DNA of 6,097 bases from Actinomycetota bacterium. GTDB lineage: Bacteria; Actinomycetota; Acidimicrobiia; Acidimicrobiales; Ilumatobacteraceae. The number at the start of each line of letters is the position of its first letter. Within the stretch, counting starts at the first letter, position 1. Location of the stretch: positions 1-6,097 of the forward strand of contig SXPW01000163.1 of the NCBI GenBank assembly GCA_005793785.1. Direction: 5' to 3'. The position numbers were made by a program, and so were the translations under genes. Of this stretch, positions 1-4,999 are shown one piece after another. A model generated the notes under the pieces. It was not told the origin of the DNA. It was given only the letters and a program-made list of their open reading frames with translations, and made no database searches.

Positions 1-11
1 ACATTGACTTC

Positions 12-614
12 ATGGCTAAAGCCCATCCCAAGACACCGCCGCGTGTGGTGGCAGCGATCTACCGTTCCGCACCGCAGCCCCACCGCACCACCATGTTGGA
101 GATGCGTCGGCGAATTCTGCGTATCGTGCCCGACGCGGAAGAAGTGGTGAGTTACGGAATCGCTGCATTCCGCGTGGATGGCACCATCGTGTGCGGCATG
201 TTGGCCGCCCGCAATCACGTGGGCTACTACCCGTTCAGCGGCAGCGTGCTGCAGAATTTCTCCAAAAAACTCGCGGGATTCTCCACCACCAAGAGCGCAC
301 TCCACGTGCCAATCGATACGCCGTTGTCGATGTCGCTCTTGAAGATGCTGATCGCCGCCCGAACATCGTCGTGTCCGGTGAAGACCGGCACGGTCGACCT
401 CTCCAAGTACGAACGTCTCGATGGCGAATGGCGAGCATTGAAACTCGGTGCACCGGCGCGCCGAGCCTTGGTCGACCACAAGATCCTTCGACTTCGCGAC
501 CTTGCCAAGTGGCGCGAGGCCGACGTGAAGGCGTTGCATGGCATCGGCAACCATGCGTTGGTGATTCTGCGACGGGAGATGAAGCGCGCCGGCGTGAAGT
601 ACCGTCCCCGCTGA
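12..614 (+). CDS. DUF1801 (YdhG-like) protein with C-terminal helix-hairpin-helix domain
   Basis: A 200-residue cytoplasmic protein. Residues about 18-117 match the DUF1801/YdhG pattern: the LEMRRRILRIVPDAEEVVSY stretch with the following GIAAF segment, then GYYPFSGS, and the helix near 104-117. Some members of this family (Bacillus YdhG/Fra) are described as frataxin-like iron chaperones, but that role is not shown for this branch. Residues about 143-193 form a separate helical domain with a helix-hairpin-helix signature (LHGIGNHALVILRREM, 175-190). It resembles the RNA polymerase alpha C-terminal type and suggests nucleic-acid binding. DUF1801 proteins are usually about 110-150 residues, so the HhH tail is an added module. 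The first ATG in the frame, 11 bases from the window edge, fits the family N-terminus; no ribosome binding site is visible in the few upstream bases. The gene converges on the DUF2200 gene with 5 bases between stops. Family confidence is good; biochemical function is unknown. Confidence 0.85.
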   Translation: MAKAHPKTPPRVVAAIYRSAPQPHRTTMLEMRRRILRIVPDAEEVVSYGIAAFRVDGTIVCGMLAARNHVGYYPFSGSVLQNFSKKLAGFSTTKSALHVPIDTPLSMSLLKMLIAARTSSCPVKTGTVDLSKYERLDGEWRALKLGAPARRALVDHKILRLRDLAKWREADVKALHGIGNHALVILRREMKRAGVKYRPR

Positions 615-624
615 GGGCGTCAGC
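610..624. terminator. short inverted repeat across convergent stop codons (weak candidate)
   Basis: GCTGA (610-614) and TCAGC (620-624) form a 5-bp stem around a GGGCG loop. The stop codon of the DUF1801 gene lies in the left arm and that of the DUF2200 gene in the right arm. It could act as a bidirectional 3' end, but the stem is short and there is no T tract on either side. Six of the ten paired bases are simply the two facing TGA codons, so chance is a real alternative. Confidence 0.2.
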
Positions 625-964
625 CGCGCAGCACCTTGTCGAGTGGCTTGCCTTTGGCGAGTTCGTCGACCAGCTTGTCGAGGTAGCGAATCTTGCGCAT
701 GAGGGGATCTTGGATTTCGTGCACCTTCACCCCGCAGACGGAGCCGGTGATCAACTTTGCCTTTGGGTTGAGCCGCGACGCCGCAAAGAAGTCCTCGAAG
801 GTGGTCTTCTTGGCCAGGTGTTTCTTCAACGACGCTTCGGTCTGGCCGGTGAGCCAACAGACCACCTGGTGCAGTTCCTTCTTGGTGCGACCCTTGCGCT
901 CGACCTTGGTCACGTAGTGCGGGTACACGTCGGCCACCGCCATGGTGAAGATTCGGTGCTTCAC
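620..964 (-). CDS. DUF2200 family protein
   Basis: A 114-residue protein matching DUF2200 along its whole length: (V/M)KHRIFTMAVADVYPHYV at the start, KGRTKKELHQVVCWLTG near 20-36, LITGSVCGVKVHEIQDPLMR near 68-87 and the highly conserved tail RKIRYLDKLVDELAKGKPLDKVLRG. The frame stays open far upstream, but the family N-terminus marks the GTG at 964 as the start. That GTG overlaps the TGA of the isochorismatase gene by 4 bases (GTGA, 964-961), which implies translational coupling. No transmembrane segment or signal peptide is visible. The reaction, if any, is not known for this family. It is the last gene of the leftward operon and ends 5 bases from the DUF1801 gene stop. Confidence 0.9.
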   Translation of the reverse strand: MKHRIFTMAVADVYPHYVTKVERKGRTKKELHQVVCWLTGQTEASLKKHLAKKTTFEDFFAASRLNPKAKLITGSVCGVKVHEIQDPLMRKIRYLDKLVDELAKGKPLDKVLRG

Positions 965-1482
965 CAGGCGACCTCGGTCGACTCCACCACACCCGCCGTA
1001 CGCCCGGGTGCCGAGTGCCATCGCCAATAGTGGTTGGTCAGCTCGATGATGCTCGTGGCGGGAATCTTCTCCGAGAAGTCGCCCGTCGTGTGCGCGTCGG
1101 CAACCAGTGCGGCGTCGTACCCGCGGGCAATCGCACCGTGCAGTGTGGCACGAACGCACCACTCCGTTTGCGCTCCCGTCACCACCAACGATCGAACGTT
1201 GCGAGCCTGCAGGACCGCCGCCAACGTGGTGTCTTCGAATGCATCGTTGTAGCCCTTGTGGACGACCGCTTCGTCGTCTTCGGGCTGCAAACCATCGACC
1301 AGTTGCCACGCCTCGGAATCACGAATGAGTTCGCCATCGGCGTGTTGCACCCACACCACGGGCACCGACCGTTGTCGAGCCGAGCCGACGAGTGCGCCGA
1401 TGCGTCGAATCACACCGTCGCGATCGTGTGCGCTCGCCACCACCCCGTTCTGCATGTCGATGACGAGGAGTGCGGTGGTCAT
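961..1482 (-). CDS. isochorismatase-family cysteine hydrolase
   Basis: A 173-residue cytoplasmic hydrolase of the isochorismatase/nicotinamidase-like (cysteine hydrolase) superfamily, of normal length. The catalytic triad is intact by position: Asp9 in LLVIDMQNG, Lys76 in VVHKGYNDAFEDTTL, and the nucleophile Cys109 in GAQTEWCVRATLHGA, which also contains the cis-peptide region before the cysteine. The C-terminal SAPGRTAGVV motif is typical of this superfamily. Such enzymes hydrolyse amide or vinyl-ether bonds; the substrate cannot be read from sequence, and no siderophore genes are nearby, so true isochorismatase activity is unlikely. The ATG at 1482 overlaps the TGA of the upstream DUF1905 gene (ATGA, 1482-1479) and the stop overlaps the start of the DUF2200 gene (GTGA), so it sits inside a coupled operon. 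Confidence 0.92.
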   Translation of the reverse strand: MTTALLVIDMQNGVVASAHDRDGVIRRIGALVGSARQRSVPVVWVQHADGELIRDSEAWQLVDGLQPEDDEAVVHKGYNDAFEDTTLAAVLQARNVRSLVVTGAQTEWCVRATLHGAIARGYDAALVADAHTTGDFSEKIPATSIIELTNHYWRWHSAPGRTAGVVESTEVAW

Positions 1483-1808
1483 CGCGGTCGCAACGTTAGT
1501 TCAACGTTGACCGTCGAACCGAGGGAAATGTTCTCCGCACTTCGAACGGCGTCCTTTAGTGGCAGGTAATAGCCGACGTCCTTCTTCCAGAGCGATGTCG
1601 TGAACGTCGTGCCGCCGATGCGACACGAGACGGGAATCATCCCCCACCCGTAGGTGACTGCCGCAGCAATGTCGCGGATCTCCTGCGCAACCTCGCCGGT
1701 GATTGCGACGAAATGGAACGGAGCCGGGCCGCGCCACTCGAACACCGTAGCTTTCACCGTGAAGTGAGTTCCGGTCGCATCGCTGCGCCGATCACGTCGC
1801 TTGCTCAT
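1479..1808 (-). CDS. DUF1905 domain protein
   Basis: A 109-residue protein that is essentially one DUF1905 domain. After a basic, polar N-terminus (1-14) come FTVKATVFEWRGPAPFHFVA (16-35), an EIRDIAAAVTYGWGMIPV block (43-60), CRIGGTTFTTSLWKKDVGYY (61-80), and LPLKDAVRSAENISLGSTV (82-100) leading into the last strand NVELTLRPR. DUF1905 is also found fused in YdeI-type (OmpD-associated) proteins; its biochemical role is not established. The frame is open to a GTG at 1895, but the extra 29 codons have poor GC3 (16 of 29) and no family match. The ATG at 1808 instead overlaps the stop of a better-looking small ORF (ATGA, 1808-1805). Its own stop overlaps the next start (ATGA, 1482-1479). No clear Shine-Dalgarno precedes 1808, which fits coupling. 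Confidence 0.88.
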   Translation of the reverse strand: MSKRRDRRSDATGTHFTVKATVFEWRGPAPFHFVAITGEVAQEIRDIAAAVTYGWGMIPVSCRIGGTTFTTSLWKKDVGYYLPLKDAVRSAENISLGSTVNVELTLRPR

Positions 1809-1891
1809 GTCGACCGACGCCGCATTCGCCTTGCCGCCGCACCGATCACGACGAACAACGTTGCGACGACGATGGCCAACGCGTTCTTCAA
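1805..1891 (-). CDS. proposed 28-residue single-pass membrane peptide
   Basis: A short ORF, probably starting at TTG 1891, encodes a Lys-Asn start, a hydrophobic stretch ALAIVVATLFVVIGAAA (residues 4-20) and a strongly basic tail RRMRRRST. That is a plausible one-helix membrane peptide with a positively charged cytoplasmic C-terminus. Support comes from three points: its TGA overlaps the ATG of the DUF1905 gene by 4 bases, the same arrangement as the other two junctions of this operon; its codons are GC-rich at position three (22 of 28 end in G or C), against 16 of 29 for the competing frame; and it fills the leader exactly. Against it: the start would be TTG, with no clear ribosome binding site, and the peptide resembles no family I recognise. 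It would be the first gene of the operon, 34 bases from the divergent transporter start. Confidence 0.45.
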   Translation of the reverse strand: MKNALAIVVATLFVVIGAAARRMRRRST

Positions 1892-1925
1892 GCACTCAAT
1901 TCTGCCAGCCCCGTGCCATGCTTGA
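1892..1925. promoter_or_regulatory. short divergent intergenic region, operon / MFS transporter
   Basis: Only 34 bases separate the proposed first operon start (1891, minus) from the MFS start (1926, plus), so each promoter must overlap the other's 5' end. On the minus strand CAGAAT (1904-1899) resembles a -10 element and would place transcription starts around 1892, at or next to the small ORF start. No convincing -10 or Shine-Dalgarno is visible for the MFS gene, which begins ATGATG. The promoter assignment is tentative. Confidence 0.3.
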
Positions 1926-3197
1926 ATGATGCCCAACCGCAAACGCGTGCACTACGCGTGGGTGGTTGCGGCAGTCGCGTTCATCACCTTGATGGGTGCC
2001 GCGGGTTTCCGCAGTACACCGAGCATCCTCATCGATCCGTTGCAGGAAGAGTTCGGGTGGAGCAGGGCGACGATCGGTCTCGCGGTGAGCATCAACGTGC
2101 TGTTGTTCGGACTCATCGGACCTTTTGCGGCCGCCCTGCAACTGCGTTTTGGATTGCGACGAGTGACGATGACCTCGCTCTCGGTGATTGCTTGTGGCGC
2201 CATCGCCACCACACAAATGACCACACCGTGGCATCTCTACGTGTTGTGGGGCCTGGTGGTGGGACTCGGCTCTGGCTGCATGGCGACGGTGTTTGCTTCG
2301 ACCGTGGCGTCGAGATGGTTCGTGCAGCACCGCGGTTTGGTAACCGGTGCACTCACCGCCGCGAGCGCTAGCGGTCAACTGATCTTCCTGCCGGTGCTCA
2401 CGCGCGTGGCCGACGCCAATGGCTGGCGCGTGGTGGGTGTGGTCATCGGTTGCTGTGCGCTCGCGGTGGTGCCGTTGGTGTGGGTGTTCCTTCGCAACTC
2501 CCCCGCCGATATTGGATTGTTGCCGCTCGGCGCAAGCGACGAATACGTTGAGCCGCGCCCAACCGCCAATCCCGTTCGCACGGCGACCAGTGCGTTGCGT
2601 ATCGCCACGAGTGATCGGATCTTCTGGTTGCTGTGGGGATCGTTCTTCGTGTGCGGATTGTCGACCAACGGCTTGATTGGCACCCACTTTCTTTCGGCTG
2701 CACACGACCACCACATCGCTGCCGCGACCGCTGCGGGTTACCTCGCACTCATCGGTGGTTTCGACGTGCTCGGCACCATCGCCTCCGGCTGGGCGACCGA
2801 TCGCGTCGACCCGGCGCGACTGTTGGTGGCGTACTACGTGTTTCGTGGGGTGAGCCTGCTGTTTCTCGATCCTGCGATGGCGGCGTCGGGTGCCGGGCTC
2901 GTTGGATTCATGGTCTTCTACGGTCTCGACTGGGTGGCGACGGTACCGCCGACCGTGGCGTTGTGCGTTCGCCGATTTGGTCCTGCTCGCGGACCCGTGG
3001 TGTACGGCTGGGTGTTCGCAGGGCACCAACTCGGCGCTGCGGTGGCGGCGTGGGGTGCGGGCTTGTTGCGTGACTCGACGGGTTCCTATGAGATTTCGTT
3101 CGTCATCGCCGGCATCGGTTGCATCGTGGCGGCGGTGGGGTCGTATGGCATGCGCCAGCAGTCGGCATCACCGACCGCCGCAGCGATGACGCTCTAG
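1926..3197 (+). CDS. major facilitator superfamily transporter (12 TM)
   Basis: A 423-residue inner-membrane secondary transporter with the two six-helix halves of the MFS fold. N-terminal half: TM1 near 9-28 (HYAWVVAAVAFITLMGAAGF), TM2 near 49-70, then a degenerate motif A loop (LQLRFGLRR), TM3-TM6 to about residue 190. A polar central loop (about 191-232, PADIGLLPLG to ATSDR) follows. C-terminal half: TM7 near 233-250, TM8 near 268-288, a good second motif A (GWATDRVDPARL) and TM9-TM12 ending at SYGMRQQ. The N-terminal pattern (short tail, TM1, PSILIDPLQEEFGWSRATIG) resembles monocarboxylate / oxalate-formate antiporter type MFS members, so a small organic anion is possible, but the substrate is not determined. 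The start may be 1926 or 1929 (ATGATG). The gene ends 5 bases from the stop of the opposing SRPBCC gene. Confidence 0.93.
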   Translation: MMPNRKRVHYAWVVAAVAFITLMGAAGFRSTPSILIDPLQEEFGWSRATIGLAVSINVLLFGLIGPFAAALQLRFGLRRVTMTSLSVIACGAIATTQMTTPWHLYVLWGLVVGLGSGCMATVFASTVASRWFVQHRGLVTGALTAASASGQLIFLPVLTRVADANGWRVVGVVIGCCALAVVPLVWVFLRNSPADIGLLPLGASDEYVEPRPTANPVRTATSALRIATSDRIFWLLWGSFFVCGLSTNGLIGTHFLSAAHDHHIAAATAAGYLALIGGFDVLGTIASGWATDRVDPARLLVAYYVFRGVSLLFLDPAMAASGAGLVGFMVFYGLDWVATVPPTVALCVRRFGPARGPVVYGWVFAGHQLGAAVAAWGAGLLRDSTGSYEISFVIAGIGCIVAAVGSYGMRQQSASPTAAAMTL

Positions 3198-3202
3198 CGG
3201 CC

Positions 3203-3715
3203 CTACGCAAAGAGTGCGACGAGTTGGTCGAGCGCGAGACCCCAGCCAACTTCGAAACCCATCGCCGCATGCTGGTCGGCGGAGGCTTGCGTGGCGTGTC
3301 GACCCGTGGCGCGATACAGCGTGCTCCCGCGGGGTGCGTCACTCGGTGGTGCGAGGAATTCGAGAATTCCCGTGAAGTGAAACCCGCCGTCCTGCACGGT
3401 GTTGGGTGTGTAACCCGGTCCGAGCGCGGTGGTCCACACGAATCGTTCGTTGGGCACGGCGTCGAGCACGCAGCCCACGCCTCCGCCACCGGCTTCGCCG
3501 TTTGGTCCGCGCATCACCGTGCGGAAGATGCCGCCGGGTCGCGGGTCGATTTCGGCTTCGATGGTCTTCCACGGTGCGGGTGTGAACCATTGCTTGAGTG
3601 TCTCGGCGTTGGTCCAGCCCTGCCACAACTGGGCGGCGGTCACCGGCACCACACGCTGAAACGTGAGGTCGAAGGCACCGGCGATCAGCGCGGGCGATGA
3701 ATGGTCTGCAGACAT
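3203..3715 (-). CDS. SRPBCC / AHSA1-type START-fold protein
   Basis: A 170-residue cytoplasmic protein of the SRPBCC superfamily, closest to the activator of Hsp90 ATPase homologue 1-like (AHSA1) group. Visible hallmarks are the first strand and helix FDLTFQRVVPVTAAQLWQGW followed by TNAETLKQWFTPAP (about 15-48), the DPRPGGIFRTVMRGPNGE turn (about 57-74), VPNERFVWTT before the later strands, and the long C-terminal helix HAAMGFEVGWGLALDQLVAL that closes the hydrophobic cavity. Bacterial members are thought to bind small hydrophobic ligands; the ligand here is unknown and an Hsp90 link should not be assumed. The frame is open to 3787, but the ATG at 3715 fits the family start and avoids an arginine-rich extension that would run past the promoter and into the divergent VOC gene. 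It diverges from the VOC gene over 65 bases and converges on the MFS gene with a 5-base gap. Confidence 0.9.
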   Translation of the reverse strand: MSADHSSPALIAGAFDLTFQRVVPVTAAQLWQGWTNAETLKQWFTPAPWKTIEAEIDPRPGGIFRTVMRGPNGEAGGGGVGCVLDAVPNERFVWTTALGPGYTPNTVQDGGFHFTGILEFLAPPSDAPRGSTLYRATGRHATQASADQHAAMGFEVGWGLALDQLVALFA

Positions 3716-3723
3716 GCTTCTCG

Positions 3724-3729
3724 ACGCTA
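3724..3729 (-). promoter_or_regulatory. -10-like element of the SRPBCC gene
   Basis: On the minus strand TAGCGT (3729-3724) fits the TANNNT -10 pattern and ends 8 bases before the ATG at 3715. Transcription would begin within one to three bases of the start codon, giving a leaderless or nearly leaderless mRNA. A GAGAAG just before the start is too close to be a normal ribosome binding site. No good -35 is seen, and TANNNT is a low-information motif. Confidence 0.4.
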
Positions 3730-3768
3730 CTTCGCGACGACATCGGGTCGCTCGCCTACGACGGCGAG

Positions 3769-3774
3769 TAGGTT
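3769..3774 (+). promoter_or_regulatory. -10 element for leaderless transcription of the VOC gene
   Basis: TAGGTT (3769-3774) fits TANNNT and lies exactly 6 bases before the ATG at 3781. With the usual -12 to -7 placement, transcription starts on the A of the start codon. There is no Shine-Dalgarno in the preceding bases, which agrees with a leaderless mRNA, common in Actinomycetota. The -35 region is weak. Confidence 0.5.
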
Positions 3775-3780
3775 CGGCGT

Positions 3781-4248
3781 ATGGCACTCACCGGGATGAC
3801 CACCTATTTATGGTTCGACGATCAAGCGCTCGAGGCAGCGAAGTTCTACGTCGACCTCTTCCCGGGCTCGAAACTCGGAGAGGTGACGTATTATCTCGCC
3901 GACACCGAATTCCAGCCGCAGGGCAAGGTGCTCACGGTGGAGTTCGAACTGTTCGGGCGACCCTTTGCCGGGCTCAACGGCGGCCCTGCCTTCACCCACA
4001 GCGAGGCGGTGAGCTTCCAAGTGAATTGCGAGTCGCAGGAGGACGTCGACCGCATCTGGAATGCGATCGTCTCGTCGGGCGGAATCGAGAGCCAGTGTGG
4101 CTGGTGCAAGGACCGTTGGGGTGTGAGCTGGCAGGTGATTCCCAATGCCCTCGGCCGGGCACTCAAGGGACTCGACGGTTACGACCCCGAGTTCGCGTTC
4201 CAGGCGATGCGCAAGATGGGCAAGATCATCGTCGCCGATCTGAAGTGA
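3781..4248 (+). CDS. PhnB-type VOC superfamily protein
   Basis: A 155-residue cytoplasmic protein of the vicinal oxygen chelate (glyoxalase/bleomycin-resistance) fold, in the PhnB-like group often labelled 3-demethylubiquinone-9 3-methyltransferase. Diagnostic segments are YLWFDDQALEAAKFYVDLFP (9-28) with the following GSK, the LNGGPAF turn (65-71), EAVSFQVNCESQEDVDRIW (75-93) and the strongly conserved CGWCKDRWGVSWQVIP (106-121). The usual Asp in this loop (CGW-x-KD) is present. Despite the database name, methyltransferase activity is not established for the group, and ligand and metal are unknown. It appears leaderless (TAGGTT 6 bases upstream of the ATG) and shares a 65-base divergent promoter region with the SRPBCC gene. 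SRPBCC and PhnB-type genes are frequently neighbours in bacteria, which suggests but does not prove a shared role. It ends 4 bases from the opposing PPOX gene. Confidence 0.92.
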   Translation: MALTGMTTYLWFDDQALEAAKFYVDLFPGSKLGEVTYYLADTEFQPQGKVLTVEFELFGRPFAGLNGGPAFTHSEAVSFQVNCESQEDVDRIWNAIVSSGGIESQCGWCKDRWGVSWQVIPNALGRALKGLDGYDPEFAFQAMRKMGKIIVADLK

Positions 4249-4252
4249 TGCG

Positions 4253-4681
4253 TTAGTTCGCCCGCCAACTGCGTCGCGACAAACCCTGCTCACCCTGCAC
4301 CATCGCCACCGCTCGGGTTGGCGCGATGCGAACGGCGCACCAGCCGGGTGAATCCTCGGTGCCGAAGAAGTGTGCGAGCTCGAACGGGAAATAGCCGCCG
4401 TTCCACAGGTCGGACTTGATCGACTGCTCCTGGGTGATTTGTGCTTCACCCCAGAGATACGTCTCTGCGCCATTGCCCTGCCACATCACCGACAATCTGG
4501 GGTTGGCCACCAGGTTGCGGGCCTTGTTCGACGTGGTACGCATGGTGAAATACAGGTCGTCGCCGCGCCGCACCACGAACACGAGCGCCGAGTGCGGTTC
4601 GCCCTGCACCGATGCTGTTGCCAAGTGACCGAGACCCGCCCCGTCGATGTACCCGAGGACGTCGTCCCAGGTCATCGTCAC
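4253..4681 (-). CDS. pyridoxamine 5'-phosphate oxidase family (FMN split-barrel) protein
   Basis: A 142-residue protein with the PPOX / flavin-reductase-like split-barrel fold. The core runs through GLGHLATASVQGEPHSALVF (16-35), DDLYFTMRTTSNKARNLVAN (41-60) with the usual KARNL phosphate-side motif (Lys53, Asn56), PRLSVMWQG (61-69) and the strand YLWGEAQI. The C-terminal part (KSDLWNGGYFPFELAHFFG, then WCAVRIAPTRAVAM) fits the general-stress-protein-26-like branch rather than true PdxH. FMN or another flavin/deazaflavin cofactor (F420 in actinobacterial relatives) is expected; the substrate is unknown. The start is GTG 4681, whose GTGA overlaps the stop of the upstream two-TM gene; ATG 4675, two codons in, is the alternative. 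It ends 4 bases from the VOC gene stop. Confidence 0.88.
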   Translation of the reverse strand: MTMTWDDVLGYIDGAGLGHLATASVQGEPHSALVFVVRRGDDLYFTMRTTSNKARNLVANPRLSVMWQGNGAETYLWGEAQITQEQSIKSDLWNGGYFPFELAHFFGTEDSPGWCAVRIAPTRAVAMVQGEQGLSRRSWRAN

Positions 4682-4929
4682 GATGCGATGTCGCGTGATC
4701 CGCGCACGAGGTCGAGATGGTCGCTCAACGTTCGGACGATCTGGAAAACGAGCACCTCGGCCAACATCACGCAGGACACGAAGACCCCCATCGGGAACAC
4801 CTGCTCGGTGAAGGCGATGAACATCAACCCCACGTACACCACCACCGCCACGCAGAGCGTGACCACGTTGAGACGGCGCAGCAATTGCGCGTTTCGGCCC
4901 GCGCTGGCCACCAACTTGCCATCAACCAT
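4678..4929 (-). CDS. small two-TM membrane protein, function unknown
   Basis: An 83-residue protein with a basic N-terminal segment (GRNAQLLRRLN, 11-21), a first hydrophobic helix near 21-40 (NVVTLCVAVVVYVGLMFIAF), a short loop (TEQVFP), a second helix near 46-64 (MGVFVSCVMLAEVLVFQIV) and a charged tail (RTLSDHLDLVRGSRDIAS). By the positive-inside rule both ends are cytoplasmic. I do not recognise a family. Its TGA overlaps the GTG start of the PPOX gene (GTGA, 4681-4678), so the two are probably co-translated and the PPOX protein may work near the membrane. ATG 4929 is the natural start; no proper Shine-Dalgarno is present, and a -10-like element lies 9 bases upstream. Confidence 0.75.
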   Translation of the reverse strand: MVDGKLVASAGRNAQLLRRLNVVTLCVAVVVYVGLMFIAFTEQVFPMGVFVSCVMLAEVLVFQIVRTLSDHLDLVRGSRDIAS

Positions 4930-4938
4930 CCTGAACGA

Positions 4939-4944
4939 AGGCTA
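4939..4944 (-). promoter_or_regulatory. -10-like element of the two-TM / PPOX pair
   Basis: On the minus strand TAGCCT (4944-4939) fits TANNNT and ends 9 bases before the ATG at 4929, which would give an mRNA leader of only about three bases. This would be the third short-leader gene in the window. It is a low-information motif without a clear -35. Confidence 0.35.
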
Positions 4945-4954
4945 ATCCTGCTTG

Positions 4955-4960
4955 TAATCT
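4955..4960 (+). promoter_or_regulatory. -10-like element of the lipoprotein gene
   Basis: TAATCT (4955-4960), preceded by TG, is the best -10 candidate for the rightward gene. It predicts a leader of roughly 30 bases that contains the Shine-Dalgarno, unlike the short-leader genes to the left. A -35 would fall near 4932-4937 (TGAACG), which is weak. Confidence 0.35.
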
Positions 4961-4987
4961 CTCACTGACCCAACAACACGCAAGATC

Positions 4988-4992
4988 GGGAG
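4988..4992 (+). promoter_or_regulatory. Shine-Dalgarno of the lipoprotein gene
   Basis: GGGAG lies 7 bases before the ATG at 5000. It is the clearest ribosome binding site in the window and fixes the lipoprotein start, since the signal peptide begins immediately at this ATG. Confidence 0.65.
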
Positions 4993-4999
4993 ACCACAC

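Noticed and set aside
191..1030. Open frame of 279 codons on the plus strand crossing the DUF1801/DUF2200 junction
   Set aside because: It overlaps two well-supported genes in other frames or strands, is arginine-rich and matches no family.
964..1309. N-terminal extension of DUF2200 to 1309
   Set aside because: The added residues lie opposite-frame within the isochorismatase gene and lack family similarity; the GTG at 964 gives the exact DUF2200 N-terminus and a GTGA overlap.
961..1482. Siderophore or nicotinamide-salvage role for the isochorismatase-family enzyme
   Set aside because: The catalytic triad only defines the superfamily; no entB/dhb-type or NAD-salvage neighbours are present, so no specific substrate is claimed.
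1896..3029. Long open frame of 377 codons on the minus strand opposite the MFS gene
   Set aside because: Its translation is a run of Arg/His/Thr/Glu-rich sequence without any domain or hydrophobic pattern, while the plus strand encodes a clear 12-TM transporter. It is an antisense shadow of a GC-rich gene.
3355..3370. Inverted repeat GGAATTC-GA-GAATTCC
   Set aside because: It lies inside the SRPBCC coding sequence, with no T tract or regulatory context, and encodes ordinary strand residues (GILEFL); most likely codon coincidence.
3716..3787. N-terminal extension of the SRPBCC protein to 3787
   Set aside because: The extra 24 residues are arginine-rich, unlike the family, and would overlap the VOC start and the divergent promoter; ATG 3715 is preferred.
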